In this document: positions 54,391 through 62,877 of the stretch, piece by piece
Numbering within the stretch: the first letter of the stretch is position 1
Layout of the letters: each line of letters begins with the position of its first letter
Origin: Candidatus Brocadia sinica JPN1
Lineage (GTDB): Bacteria > Planctomycetota > Brocadiia > Brocadiales > Brocadiaceae
Length of the DNA stretch: 64,000 bases
Assembly: GCF_000949635.1 (NCBI RefSeq)
Contig: NZ_BAFN01000001.1
Location: 3,903,052 to 3,967,051, forward strand
Direction: 5' to 3'
Notes under the pieces: model-generated
Databases searched by the model: none
What the model was told of the DNA's origin: nothing
The model's input: only the letters and a program-made list of their open reading frames with translations
Program-made: the position numbers and the translations under genes

Positions 54391-55902
54391 CTACGACGGC
54401 GTAATCTGTACTTCAGGCGTTGTTACTTCTTCAGGCGTTGCCTCTTCTTTTGGAGTTACAATTTCTTTCGGGGTTGCCTCTTCTTGCGGTGTTATCCCTG
54501 CCCTTACCGGTATAACTCTTACACTGAGGTATGCTTTAAGGTCTTCAGTCATAAACCGAATAGTGGCTGGCTCTTTTTGGGTTTCCTTGACACCCGTTAC
54601 GGTAAAGACCACCTTGCCACTTGCGTCGGTTAATTCTGCGGACGACGAAAGGTCTATCTTACCACTGCCAACCTGGACAATTGCATCTACTTTGGCATCC
54701 ACAGCGGGGCTACCGTTTTCGCATATCACCTTTACCGTGACCTGCCCACTCTTTCCCTGTTCAAGCACTAACTTCTGATCGGGTTCTATCTTTATTCTTC
54801 CAGGTGTACATGCGGTTCTCCGGACTTTTACCGCTAATTTTGCGGCAAGCTTCTCTGCCGTGAATTTAATTTCCGCAAGGTCCTCTTCTGTTTTTCTATT
54901 GCCCGTAACGGTAAAAACTGCTTTGCCATCTGCGTCTGTTACAGCAGTTGCGGGAGAAAGTTCTATGGCCTTTTTCCCTTTCAGCGTAACAGCTTCAACG
55001 GTAATGCCTGCGGCAGGAATGTTGCCTTTACCTATCACCTTTACAATAACATTGACATCCTTTCCTCTCACAACCACCACCTCCTGCCCTGGAATAGTTT
55101 GTATTGCTTTTGGCTCTAACTGTGTTGTTTCTGTGCCTTCCTCTCCTGCAACCGATTTGACTTTTACATCCAGTTTTGCCTTAAGGTCTCCAGTCATAAA
55201 CCTGATTGAGGCAGGCTCCTTTTTGGTTTCCTGAACACCTGTTACGGTAAATACTGCCTTTCCGCTTGTATCGGTTAATTCTGCCGATGATGAAATGTCC
55301 ACCTTATCGCTGCCAGCCTGAACAAGTGCATCTACCTTGGCATCCGCAGATGGACTGCCATTTTCACATTTTACCTTTATGGTGACCTGACCACTTTTTC
55401 CAGGCTCAAGTACCAATTCCTTCTCTGGTTCCATTTTTATACTTCCTGGCTTGCATTCGGTTCTTCGTACCTTTACCGTTAATTTTGTGGCAAGCTTCTC
55501 TGCCGTGAATTTAATTTCCGCAAGGTCCTCTTCTGTTTTTCTATTGCCCGTAACAGTAAAAACTGCTTTGCCATCTTTGTCTGTTACTGCACTTATAGGA
55601 GAAAGTTCTATGGTCTTTTTTCCTTTCGGTGTAACAGCATCAACCGTAACGCCTACGGCAGGAATATCACCTTTGCATCTCACCATTACTGTAACATTAA
55701 CACCCTTCCCTCTTTCGACTACCAACTCCTGCTCTGGAATGGTTGTTATTTTCTTTAACACGCATTCTGCTGTTTCCGTGCTTTTTTTATCCTTGGATTT
55801 TTTTTCCTTTGCAATCGCACCATGAGGGGTGACTACTATGGTAAAGCCGCATAAAATTAGGATCGTTAAATAAAACATATGCTTATAATTCAACCTTTTC
55901 AT
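54391..55902 (-). CDS. Exported Ig-like repeat protein with internal duplication
   Basis: About 503 residues from the ATG at 55902 (ribosome site aaggag). Signal peptide about 1-28 (ending GAIA), then four Ig-like (Big_1/invasin-type) domains of about 100 residues arranged as two near-identical units of 215 residues. Each domain has a G-x-AVFTVTG strand. The DNA units are 645 bp apart and very similar, so the duplication is recent. The tail is a run of T-P-E/K-E units (about 475-503). A surface or S-layer-associated structural role is likely but unproven. Confidence 0.8.
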   Translation of the reverse strand: MKRLNYKHMFYLTILILCGFTIVVTPHGAIAKEKKSKDKKSTETAECVLKKITTIPEQELVVERGKGVNVTVMVRCKGDIPAVGVTVDAVTPKGKKTIELSPISAVTDKDGKAVFTVTGNRKTEEDLAEIKFTAEKLATKLTVKVRRTECKPGSIKMEPEKELVLEPGKSGQVTIKVKCENGSPSADAKVDALVQAGSDKVDISSSAELTDTSGKAVFTVTGVQETKKEPASIRFMTGDLKAKLDVKVKSVAGEEGTETTQLEPKAIQTIPGQEVVVVRGKDVNVIVKVIGKGNIPAAGITVEAVTLKGKKAIELSPATAVTDADGKAVFTVTGNRKTEEDLAEIKFTAEKLAAKLAVKVRRTACTPGRIKIEPDQKLVLEQGKSGQVTVKVICENGSPAVDAKVDAIVQVGSGKIDLSSSAELTDASGKVVFTVTGVKETQKEPATIRFMTEDLKAYLSVRVIPVRAGITPQEEATPKEIVTPKEEATPEEVTTPEVQITPS

Positions 55903-56253
55903 AATATCTGTCACTCCTTGTTAAATTTTTTAACTTGTGTATCACTATTAGGTTAGATCAATATTATAAATTTTATATTTCAAAATACAACTCTAAAGTA
56001 ATTATTATGCCGAAACGGTGTGCTCTGAAATTATGAACCGTTTTAGATGTTTCGCCGGTTTTTTGTAAATAGTTTTTCTTGCATTGAATCCTGGAAATTA
56101 TTTAGAATACAGACGAACCACGATCAAATAAAATCAGGAAGTACCGGTCTCCCTTTGCCACAACGGTTGCCTGCAATAGCAGGAATCCTGAGAATTTTTT
56201 TGTTATTCCGGAAAATTCCTTATTCAATTTCTTTCTCAGCAGGAGGGTATAAT
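55903..56253. other. Divergent gap between Ig-repeat protein and cysteine-cluster protein
   Basis: No gene called. The frame of the next gene is open upstream to 56047, but that stretch lacks a ribosome site and looks like noncoding DNA. Nothing else recognised. Confidence 0.5.
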
Positions 56254-56547
56254 GTGAAATGTAGAATAGGATGTGGCGCCTGTTGTATTGTACTATCGAT
56301 TTCATCTCCCATTCCCGGAATGCCAAATGGCAAACCCGCCGGTGTTCGATGCCAGCAACTCAGTCCGGATAACCGCTGCATCCTCTTCGGCAAACCGGAA
56401 AGGCCTGCAGTTTGTTTGAGCCTTCAATCGTCGGAAGAGATGTGCGGACAAACTGCTGAAGAAGCATATGCCTATCTGGAATTTCTCGAACGATGTACTG
56501 CTCCCTCCTGCTCTTCTAATCACGAACTTTTAATTTTAAACAGATAA
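56254..56547 (+). CDS. YkgJ-type cysteine-cluster protein
   Basis: A 97-residue protein starting at GTG (56254), 5 bases after aggaggg. Eight Cys fit the YkgJ/CxxCxxCC zinc- or iron-chelating family: CRIGCGACC at the start, then RCQQL, NRCILF, RPAVC and C-terminal CTAPSC. Members of this family bind a metal, and many have no known reaction. It is a short, possibly minimal member. Confidence 0.82.
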   Translation: MKCRIGCGACCIVLSISSPIPGMPNGKPAGVRCQQLSPDNRCILFGKPERPAVCLSLQSSEEMCGQTAEEAYAYLEFLERCTAPSCSSNHELLILNR

Positions 56548-56555
56548 TTTCCAAA

Positions 56556-56585
56556 TTGACATGAGTTGTGCTGAAATGCTATAAA
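56556..56585 (+). promoter_or_regulatory. Promoter for the carbonic anhydrase gene
   Basis: TTGACA (56556-56561), 18-base spacer and TATAAA (56580-56585), about 80 bp upstream of the start at 56667. A good candidate, not proven. Confidence 0.6.
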
Positions 56586-56666
56586 GAAGTAAAATATGGA
56601 TAATATTTGTTATCTTATACCAGAGTAGCTTTATAAACTTAATCAATATTTTTGTAAGGAGGCAAG

Positions 56667-57446
56667 ATGAAGACTTTTCAATATATTCTTTTAATGTCTG
56701 CTTTTGTATTCCTTCCCTTTATTGTAACAACATCTTTGTTCGCTGGCGTTGGTGAGCACATTCCTTCTGATCATTGGAATTACGAAGGTGAACAGGGTCC
56801 CGATCATTGGGGTGAGCTAAAACGCGAATATTGCAAGTGCAAAACTGGAGACATGCAATCACCAATCGGTATTTCTGTAACTGAAAAGGCCAAAATGGAT
56901 GACATAATTTTTCATTATTACCCAACCCCGTTAAAAATCATAAATAATGGTCATACCATTCAGGTCAACTATGGAAAAGGAAGCACAATATCCATAGGTC
57001 ACAAGAAGTTCGAACTTATACAGTTTCATTTTCATACACCGAGTGAACATATCATACACGGAAAACATTACGATATGGAAGCGCATCTTGTGCATAAAGG
57101 TGAACATGGAGAACTCGCAGTTATCGCTGTACTCATTGAGGCAGGCAAAGAAAATGCATTCATAAAAACCTTGTGGAGTAATTTTCCAAAAGAAGTGGGT
57201 AAAGAGCATATAGTCCCTGATATAAGGATATGTGCAAGCCAACTTCTTCCAAAGAATACGCAAGGATATTATAACTATACCGGTTCGCTTACCACCCCTC
57301 CTTGCAGTGAAATTGTGAATTGGTTTATCTTAAAGGCGCCGGTTGAGGTATCAAAAGCAGGGATAGGCAAATTTAGTTCAATATTTAGGTATGACGCAAG
57401 GCCGATTCAACCTGTTCATGGTCGGGTTGTCAGGGAAAGTTATTAA
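56667..57446 (+). CDS. Secreted alpha-type carbonic anhydrase
   Basis: A 259-residue zinc enzyme interconverting CO2 and bicarbonate outside the cytoplasm. The signal peptide is about 1-26 (ending LFA). Zinc ligands H121, H123 and H140 are in QFHFHTPSEH and EAHLVHKGEHG; SLTTPPCSE is the conserved substrate-loop block. The pair C56/C58 plus a later Cys may form disulfides. The ribosome site is aaggaggc. In an autotroph it could help supply bicarbonate or balance pH; that role is inferred. Confidence 0.95.
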   Translation: MKTFQYILLMSAFVFLPFIVTTSLFAGVGEHIPSDHWNYEGEQGPDHWGELKREYCKCKTGDMQSPIGISVTEKAKMDDIIFHYYPTPLKIINNGHTIQVNYGKGSTISIGHKKFELIQFHFHTPSEHIIHGKHYDMEAHLVHKGEHGELAVIAVLIEAGKENAFIKTLWSNFPKEVGKEHIVPDIRICASQLLPKNTQGYYNYTGSLTTPPCSEIVNWFILKAPVEVSKAGIGKFSSIFRYDARPIQPVHGRVVRESY

Positions 57447-57477
57447 ACCAGGCAGTCTTAAGTAGTTTTCCGTCATA

Positions 57478-57518
57478 CACCGAGACACTAAAAAAAACTT
57501 AGTGTCTCGGTGGTTTTT
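57478..57518 (+). terminator. Rho-independent terminator after carbonic anhydrase
   Basis: A 13-bp perfect stem (caccgagacacta / tagtgtctcggtg), 9-base A-rich loop and a run of T from 57513. Confidence 0.92.
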
Positions 57519-57666
57519 TCCTTAAATATCTAATACATAAGCAAAGTCAGCCTCTTTCTCACCGCTCCTTAAACTGAGCCTATTAATTTTTTGGGCCAAG
57601 TCTTTCATGTATGTGCAAAAAATTATTTCAGTAGATAACCTGTAGAGCCTGGGAAGAAATATCTGT

Positions 57667-57921
57667 ATGGCAAAATTAAAACTCGATCTGCACGACATCT
57701 GTAAAAAAGGATATTTAATCGAAAAAGAACTCAATCGTGTTATCTTTGAAGCCGTTGAGAAAAGGATTGCGCTGGTGGAAATCATTCCTGGAAAAGGAAG
57801 TGGGCAGTTAAAGAAGACTGTCTTACGTTTCCTTGGTCGTCCTGACATCAAAAAGCTTTATCACCGTATAGATAAAGATAGTGAAAATTTTGGAAGGCTT
57901 TTTGTGCATTTCCGGCATTAG
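57667..57921 (+). CDS. Small Smr-domain protein
   Basis: An 84-residue protein that is almost entirely an Smr (MutS2 C-terminal-like) domain: LDLHDICKKGYLIEKEL at the start and VEIIPGKGSGQLKKTVLRFL in the middle, the two signature blocks. Smr domains often nick nucleic acid or act at stalled ribosomes. It precedes the bactofilin pair by 38 bp. Confidence 0.85.
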   Translation: MAKLKLDLHDICKKGYLIEKELNRVIFEAVEKRIALVEIIPGKGSGQLKKTVLRFLGRPDIKKLYHRIDKDSENFGRLFVHFRH

Positions 57922-57959
57922 CAGCGAATGTAGTTATTAAGAAAAGAAAGGCATAGAGA

Positions 57960-58439
57960 ATGATTAGTATATTCCGAAAAGGTGCAGTATCAGAAGAGAC
58001 CAGAGGTAAGGCAGAAGCAATGATCGAACCCGGAAAGGAGACCGAAATGAGTGAAGAAAATATAACGAACTTAACATCAGATGTTGAAATCAAAGGCACA
58101 ATCAAGTTTAGCAGTATCATGAAAATTGACGGAAAGTTTGAGGGGGAGATGATAACAGATGATGGAGAGCTCATTGTTGGCAAAACGGGTAGTGTTAAAG
58201 CAAATGTTAAGGTAAAAAATGCCATAATTGAAGGTCATGTGGATGGAAACGTTATTGCGTCGGAAAAAGTTGAACTCAGAAAACTGGCGCAACTCATCGG
58301 TGATCTGAAAGCAAGAACCCTGGTTATCGAAGAAGGGGTTGTTTTTGTCGGAAATTGTAATGTAAATCCGGATGGATTCAAAACGGAAAATACAAATTCA
58401 AAGGAATGGAAAAGGGAATCGAAAAAGAATCTGGAATAA
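57960..58439 (+). CDS. Bactofilin (polymer-forming cytoskeletal protein)
   Basis: A 159-residue bactofilin. After a disordered N-terminus (about 1-35) the beta-helical domain reads VEIKGTIKFSSIMKIDGKFEGEM, ELIVGKTGSVKANVKVKNAIIEG and VDGNVIASEKVEL, the regular hydrophobic repeat of the family. Bactofilins polymerise without nucleotide and shape cell envelope or internal membranes. It may start at 57960 or at the internal MSEEN (58047). It is directly upstream of a related zinc-ribbon protein. Confidence 0.92.
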   Translation: MISIFRKGAVSEETRGKAEAMIEPGKETEMSEENITNLTSDVEIKGTIKFSSIMKIDGKFEGEMITDDGELIVGKTGSVKANVKVKNAIIEGHVDGNVIASEKVELRKLAQLIGDLKARTLVIEEGVVFVGNCNVNPDGFKTENTNSKEWKRESKKNLE

Positions 58440-58475
58440 TTTTTTGCTGTGGTTACGTCATAATAGATTTGAGTT

Positions 58476-59030
58476 ATGAATTCTAAAGCAAACGAACTGC
58501 ATGGAACCAGAGATATTGTATGTCCTTATTGCCATCACAATCTCATCGTATCGGTCCACTGTATTTCAATACCATGCCGTCATTGTAATCGGTATATCGA
58601 TGTTAAAGCGGTTCTCTCACCACCCGAAGAAAAGAAAAAACTTTCCAGGGGGGACAGAAAGATTCTTTGTTACAAGTGTGGAAAGGAAATTTTTACAAAC
58701 GCAAAGGCCCAGGCTGTGGTATGTTGTTATTGCTATCACCATAATGACCTGAGTGATTATAAGATAAAAGCCGTTTTGGGGAAAAATATTGAGACACACG
58801 GCACATTGTACCTGAAACGAAAAGGTGTAATAGAAATCTCAAGTATTCGGGTTGGGAATGCTATTATAAAAGGCAAAATTCATGGTGACCTTTATGCAAT
58901 GGGGACTGTTGAGATTTTAAAACCCGGTGAAATCTGCGGTAAAATTACGTGCCGTAAACTAATCGTAAAAAAAGGTGGAATATTTAATGGAAGTGTGCGG
59001 ATGTTAAATGCAAATACAAATATTTCATAA
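58476..59030 (+). CDS. Bactofilin-like protein with two N-terminal zinc ribbons
   Basis: A 184-residue protein. Residues about 13-100 hold two Cys-rich ribbons (CPYCHHNL...CRHCNRY; CYKCGKE...CCYCYHH). The C-terminal 75 residues are a bactofilin beta helix (IKGKIHGDLYAMGTVEIL; ICGKITCRKLIVKKGGIFNG). It starts 36 bp after the plain bactofilin and probably co-polymerises with or recruits it. The ribbons could bind nucleic acid or protein; their role is unknown. Confidence 0.85.
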   Translation: MNSKANELHGTRDIVCPYCHHNLIVSVHCISIPCRHCNRYIDVKAVLSPPEEKKKLSRGDRKILCYKCGKEIFTNAKAQAVVCCYCYHHNDLSDYKIKAVLGKNIETHGTLYLKRKGVIEISSIRVGNAIIKGKIHGDLYAMGTVEILKPGEICGKITCRKLIVKKGGIFNGSVRMLNANTNIS

Positions 59031-59101
59031 ACTGCACTATACAGTTTTGCACATCTTTTAAAGATGTGGTAATTGAAAAATTCGATCTTTTTTATTTCCG
59101 T

Positions 59102-59830
59102 TTATCTTTTCCATCGGTAGAAGGAAAGCGAATTGTTCTCGATCGCCCATTTTTTCAGCGTTATTGTCTGGATATAGATGTCTTCCTTGAGTGATAAGGT
59201 ATCTTTCGGGCTTTTTTTCTCCATCTCTGCCTCAAACTGTTCTATAAATTTTCTGACGGCATCTTTTTTCAGAATGAGCCCCCTCTCAGCCTCAACAAAA
59301 TCATCCCGCGTAACAACCTTCAGATTTATCAGACGGATAATAAACCGGTCAATCCTTGCCCTGAACAGCTCTTCAATATCACATACAAGCGATTCATAAT
59401 TATCCTGCGGGCTGTGCAAAAAGCCCAGGTAGGGATTCAGGCCAACTGCCCTCACCGTGGCGTTGATGCGGGAGAAGAGGAGGTAATATCCAAAATTTAA
59501 CAGGGCATTCATGCGGTCGGGGCTCCGCCTATCCCGCTTCAGAATACGAAAGGATTCGTCATCGATAAAGTTGTTCAGCCTCTGGTAAATCTTCTTTGCC
59601 GCAGCCCCCTCCAGGCCTCGTACCTGCTCAACATCCCCGGCCTGATACATCTGCTGCATCACCCCTTCGAGTTCATTGATAAACAGATACTGTTCCTTAC
59701 GAAATCTCTGCTGAAAAAGGGCAAGGTAATTCTGTATCTTGCCGGCGGCAAATTCCTTTGCAATACAGAGCGCCTCGGTATCCGTGAGTGAATAATATTT
59801 TTTCCCGTGTTCGTATGCAATGTCATAATA
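59102..59830 (-). CDS. cas1: Cas1 C-terminal part, downstream half of a frameshifted RT-Cas1
   Basis: The frame continuing from the RT-Cas1N ORF after a one-base shift at the T8 tract 59831-59838. It carries all three Cas1 catalytic residues, counted from the internal ATG at 59662: E18 (GLEGAAAKKIY), H83 (YLGFLHSP) and D95 (LVCDIEELF). Cas1 integrates new spacers into CRISPR arrays. Translation upstream of 59662 also reads as Cas1 (YYDIAYEHGKKYY; ALCIAKEFAAGKIQNYL), so the gene is one unit; a sequencing error, mutation or frameshifting could explain the break. Confidence 0.88.
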   Translation of the reverse strand, partial: YYDIAYEHGKKYYSLTDTEALCIAKEFAAGKIQNYLALFQQRFRKEQYLFINELEGVMQQMYQAGDVEQVRGLEGAAAKKIYQRLNNFIDDESFRILKRDRRSPDRMNALLNFGYYLLFSRINATVRAVGLNPYLGFLHSPQDNYESLVCDIEELFRARIDRFIIRLINLKVVTRDDFVEAERGLILKKDAVRKFIEQFEAEMEKKSPKDTLSLKEDIYIQTITLKKWAIENNSLSFYRWKR

Positions 59831-60815
59831 TTTTTTTTGAATCGGGCTTCACCGTTGTGATGTAATATCCGGTGCCCAGCGCAATGGTAAGCGGAATATT
59901 ACCCTCCGTACACTTCCTCAGGAGGGCTGTGGAAAGGACGGTCTTTTCCATGACCATGATCTCACTGATTCTTCGCAGGGGGATGGTCTCCACAATCTTC
60001 CTGTTCTTGCAGATGTCAATCGCATCGCCATTCAGCGATAAAAACAGATACGATTCCACAATGTACAATGGTTTTTTCAGCAGCTTGGTATCCTCCTCGC
60101 CCTCTACCACAACCGCCGACCGTTCGAACCGTATCCCCAGGAACTGAAACCCATCCTTCATGGACCTGATAGCGGTCTTTTCCTTTTTTATCTTCAACCC
60201 CAGCTTCGAGAGATACGCCTCTGTCTCCGACAAAACGTCCTCTGCATCTTTCTTCGTCTTTGTCAGAATAATGAAGTCATCCGCGTAACGCACCAACTTT
60301 ACGCCACGAGGAGTATGTGCAGGTGCAGCCCTGGATGGGGTATCCTTGCTATCAGAGGCAGTCTCACCGTGCTCATCAGGGGATAGCAAACCCCACTGCT
60401 TTATCTGTTCGTCAAAGGAATCCAGATAGAGGTTTGCAAGGATGGGAGACAGCGGACTACCCTGGGCTAACCCCTTTACCCGTTCATGATAAACGCCATT
60501 CAAAATATATCCGTTTTTTATGAACTTCAACAGGATCTTTTTCAAACAGCTATCGTTCTGCGGGATATAGGAGTCGAGCAGATGCGCCAAAATATTCAAG
60601 TCTACAGAAGGAAAAAAGTCCTCGATATCCGACTCGATCACATACTGGTACCCTTCTGCAATGGCGGCCTGAATTATCTCAATAGACCTCTGTCGCGAAA
60701 CTCCTCTCCTGAAACCTATGGACTCTGCTTCAAAAAAACGGTCGAAGGGCGCAGAAATGATCTTCAGGAGGTATTGCTGGACAATCAGGTCCCTGAACGG
60801 TATCTGTTCGACCAT
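59823..60815 (-). CDS. Reverse transcriptase fused to Cas1 N-terminal domain
   Basis: A 330-residue ORF. Residues 1-240 are a group II-intron-like reverse transcriptase: ESDIEDFFPSVD, the QGSPLSP block (118-124) and catalytic YADD (177-180). Residues about 250-330 are the Cas1 N-terminal domain (YIVESYLFLSLNGD; LRRISEIMVMEKTVLS). RT-Cas1 fusions acquire spacers from RNA in some type III systems. The ATG at 60815 cuts through the first RT motif; the frame upstream (TIKKKNGVDR) is open to 60856, overlapping the Cas6 end, so the natural protein was probably longer or fused to Cas6. Confidence 0.9.
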   Translation of the reverse strand: MVEQIPFRDLIVQQYLLKIISAPFDRFFEAESIGFRRGVSRQRSIEIIQAAIAEGYQYVIESDIEDFFPSVDLNILAHLLDSYIPQNDSCLKKILLKFIKNGYILNGVYHERVKGLAQGSPLSPILANLYLDSFDEQIKQWGLLSPDEHGETASDSKDTPSRAAPAHTPRGVKLVRYADDFIILTKTKKDAEDVLSETEAYLSKLGLKIKKEKTAIRSMKDGFQFLGIRFERSAVVVEGEEDTKLLKKPLYIVESYLFLSLNGDAIDICKNRKIVETIPLRRISEIMVMEKTVLSTALLRKCTEGNIPLTIALGTGYYITTVKPDSKKIL

Positions 60816-60838
60816 CCGATCAACACCGTTCTTTTTCT

Positions 60839-61879
60839 TTATCGTAAATGCAAGGAGTTAAAATAACCGGGAGACTCTTTGTGCATCAGATAATATCCCT
60901 GGGAATTGGAGAGTTTTGCGCCAATATGCACCTCGCTGCCCAGCAACAAAAATGGCAGGAAGTCTTTGAAATTGCCCTTGATATAGAGTTTCCCCACGCA
61001 CCCGTTGATATACTGTGTCTGGCCGGGTTGGGACACGGAGGCATGGCGTATCTCGGTATAGTTCCAGTAGTATGGAAGGATGGAAAACCGGTCATCCTGA
61101 CTGTGGTAAACAATCTCCCTGCCAAACAGCCGTGAAAATCTCCTTTCCAATGACCTGATAAAAGAGGTTTTGGCGATATAGGTGCGGGGCTTGCCTTTCC
61201 CCGGTTTAAAGGGAAGCGGGGTCAGGAATTCCAGGCAAATTTCCTCTTCTGTATGCTGAATGTCCATTTCACTAGCAACCTGCCCGATGCTGCGTTCCTC
61301 AGCTTCAGCCATTTCGACAATCTCAAAATTCCTGCCCGTTACCGGGTCAGATAGATACGACTGAAAGGCATTCCGCCACTGTCTGACATACTCAATGCCT
61401 TTTCTAAAAAAATAGATTTCGAGTGAAATCTTGTCGTACTCACGCATCTTAAAGCTGTGTTTCCTGCCCCTGGCATGAAAAATGATCAGCGGCTCATGGG
61501 TATTTCCAGCAGCCAGTCGCGCCGCCTGGAATTTCTCACCAGCCATCTCACTTCGTTCTGTTTCCTCATCCCCTATCGCCTTTTCCCCGGGCACAGGGGA
61601 AATATCCGCTGATGAGTTAGCAAATTCCCTTACCATCATCGGGGGAGGATCGGGGTGGACTGGTGCCACCTGTGTTTCAAGGTTGTGTGATGATGCGGCA
61701 GAAGGTCTTGATGAAAGGGGCAGAGAGACTCCTTTTATAATAGCCTGGAACACGGAAAAGGGGTGGGCGCACATCGCTGGCAGCGAACGAATATTCATTA
61801 CGGTCACCGACAGGCGATGCCAGCGCAGCCCGGAAAAGGGATGTGGATAGGGAGAATCCATGGGAGTCTCATGCCTCAT
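60839..61879 (-). CDS. cas6: Cas6-family CRISPR RNA endonuclease
   Basis: A 346-residue protein whose C-terminal third fits Cas6 (LPFLLLGSEVHIGAKLSNSQGYY, in place of the usual Gly-rich loop; FKDFLPF). Cas6 cuts precursor CRISPR RNA. The N-terminal part includes a Ser/Pro-rich stretch (about 55-110) not expected in Cas6. It ends just before the RT-Cas1 frame, in the order known for Cas6-RT-Cas1 fusions. No Cas2 or effector genes are in the window. Confidence 0.78.
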   Translation of the reverse strand: MRHETPMDSPYPHPFSGLRWHRLSVTVMNIRSLPAMCAHPFSVFQAIIKGVSLPLSSRPSAASSHNLETQVAPVHPDPPPMMVREFANSSADISPVPGEKAIGDEETERSEMAGEKFQAARLAAGNTHEPLIIFHARGRKHSFKMREYDKISLEIYFFRKGIEYVRQWRNAFQSYLSDPVTGRNFEIVEMAEAEERSIGQVASEMDIQHTEEEICLEFLTPLPFKPGKGKPRTYIAKTSFIRSLERRFSRLFGREIVYHSQDDRFSILPYYWNYTEIRHASVSQPGQTQYINGCVGKLYIKGNFKDFLPFLLLGSEVHIGAKLSNSQGYYLMHKESPGYFNSLHLR

Positions 61880-61944
61880 ACGAGGTAACTATTCAGCGTA
61901 CTTTCGTCCGCAATCACTACGTGTAAACGAAATAGTAATTCTGT

Positions 61945-62106
61945 AATCCCAAAGGGATGTCATTATGATAGCACACGGTTATGCAATTATGGTTAACCCC
62001 GTAGGGATGGTATGGCATCATTGATTCTTGCGATATTTCACCCCTATGGGGTTGAATATGGTGGTGTGTGTTTTTTCCTATAATCATGTCATCCCTTCGG
62101 GATTTT
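61945..62106. repeat. Palindromic element, copy A
   Basis: A 162-bp imperfect palindrome just upstream of cas6. Left half aatcccaaagggatgtcat and right half atgtcatcccttcgggatt are inverted copies; inner blocks ccccgtaggg and ccctatgggg pair as well. Copy B at 62878-63051 has the same block order. It is a dispersed non-autonomous element, not a CRISPR array. Confidence 0.75.
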
Positions 62107-62197
62107 CCCATCCGCCCGTTTCTCCTCTTAGCTCTTACAATGCAGAGAAATTATCCTCTGTCAGTTTTGCCAAATAGTTACCATACGACGGAAGAAT

Positions 62198-62386
62198 TCA
62201 TGAGGTTACCGACCTGCTGCAAAAAGAATAACAAATAAAATAACAAATCTTTGGAAGTTGTTTTATATGGTTTAGTATTTTGTTTCGAAATGGATTCGCA
62301 GCAAGAGGATTATTTTCCGCAATGAAAAGAATGATGTCTCGAAAGTCCAACCTGGCAGTGGGTGACCATTCTATTTCGGGATCCAT
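62198..62386 (-). pseudogene. Truncated ParE/RelE-type toxin gene
   Basis: The frame begins MDPEIEWSPTARLDFRDI then LFIAENNPLAANPF, the N-terminal half of ParE toxins, overlapping its antitoxin by 16 bp. After about residue 46 it becomes an unrelated Cys/Phe-rich end, so the catalytic C-terminal strands are lost. The toxin is presumably inactive while the antitoxin frame is intact. Confidence 0.72.
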
Positions 62387-62556
62387 GATGAAGATTCATC
62401 TTCAATTTGACTATGAGGAATTCCTTTCCCTTCATCCAATTCTTTTAATGCCATTCGGATTCCAGCAACAAACTCTATGCGTTCTTTGACGTCTTCCCAT
62501 GTGGCGTTATCAGGGAAGCTTTTTATGGTATCTATAGCTATTTCCTTTATTTTCAT
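62371..62556 (-). CDS. Antitoxin-like protein of a ParE/RelE module
   Basis: A 61-residue protein (MKIKEIAIDTIKSFPDNATW; VKERIEFVAGIRMALKEL; EGKGIPHSQIEDE) of the kind paired with ParE toxins. It overlaps the toxin start by 16 bp, a normal arrangement. Because the toxin is truncated, it may persist as a relic. Confidence 0.72.
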   Translation of the reverse strand: MKIKEIAIDTIKSFPDNATWEDVKERIEFVAGIRMALKELDEGKGIPHSQIEDESSSWIPK

Positions 62557-62877
62557 GGAGCGTAGTGTAGCAGATTTATTATCAAAATCAAGTCAAACAT
62601 TTTTCAGAGCAAGGGTTGTCCTCAGGACATTTTATGCGAACCAACTACCCTTCTGCAGTTATTCAATAGCCGTGGGATGCGGGTTTCAGTCCCCAGTAGT
62701 AGGAATGTCCTTTCAGAGCACGCTTATGAGAGGGAAAAGGTCACATAACGAGCATCTTAAAATTTTCGTAACAATTTAGTATTTTGAAAAATCTCAAGAG
62801 AAAGCCGTGTTTTGCTGGCTGTATCAGGGCAAATATACAGGGAGAGGCAGATTCAAAACAGGTCTTTGCAATTTCCA
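62557..62877. other. Noncoding repeat-rich gap
   Basis: No gene supported. Apart from the CRISPR-like unit R1 (62683-62717) nothing is recognised. About 40 bp after R1 (shared gagaggga and cataa blocks) resemble those after R2. Confidence 0.45.
62683..62717 (+). CRISPR. Lone CRISPR-like repeat R1
   Basis: A 35-bp unit, partially palindromic, starting gtttcagt and ending gtcctttcaga. It matches R2 and R3 at most positions but has no adjacent repeat at spacer distance. Degenerate in the centre. Confidence 0.5.

Noticed and set aside
56047-56253. N-terminal extension of the YkgJ-type protein
   Set aside because: The open frame continues upstream, but the GTG at 56254 has an ideal ribosome site and the family starts there.
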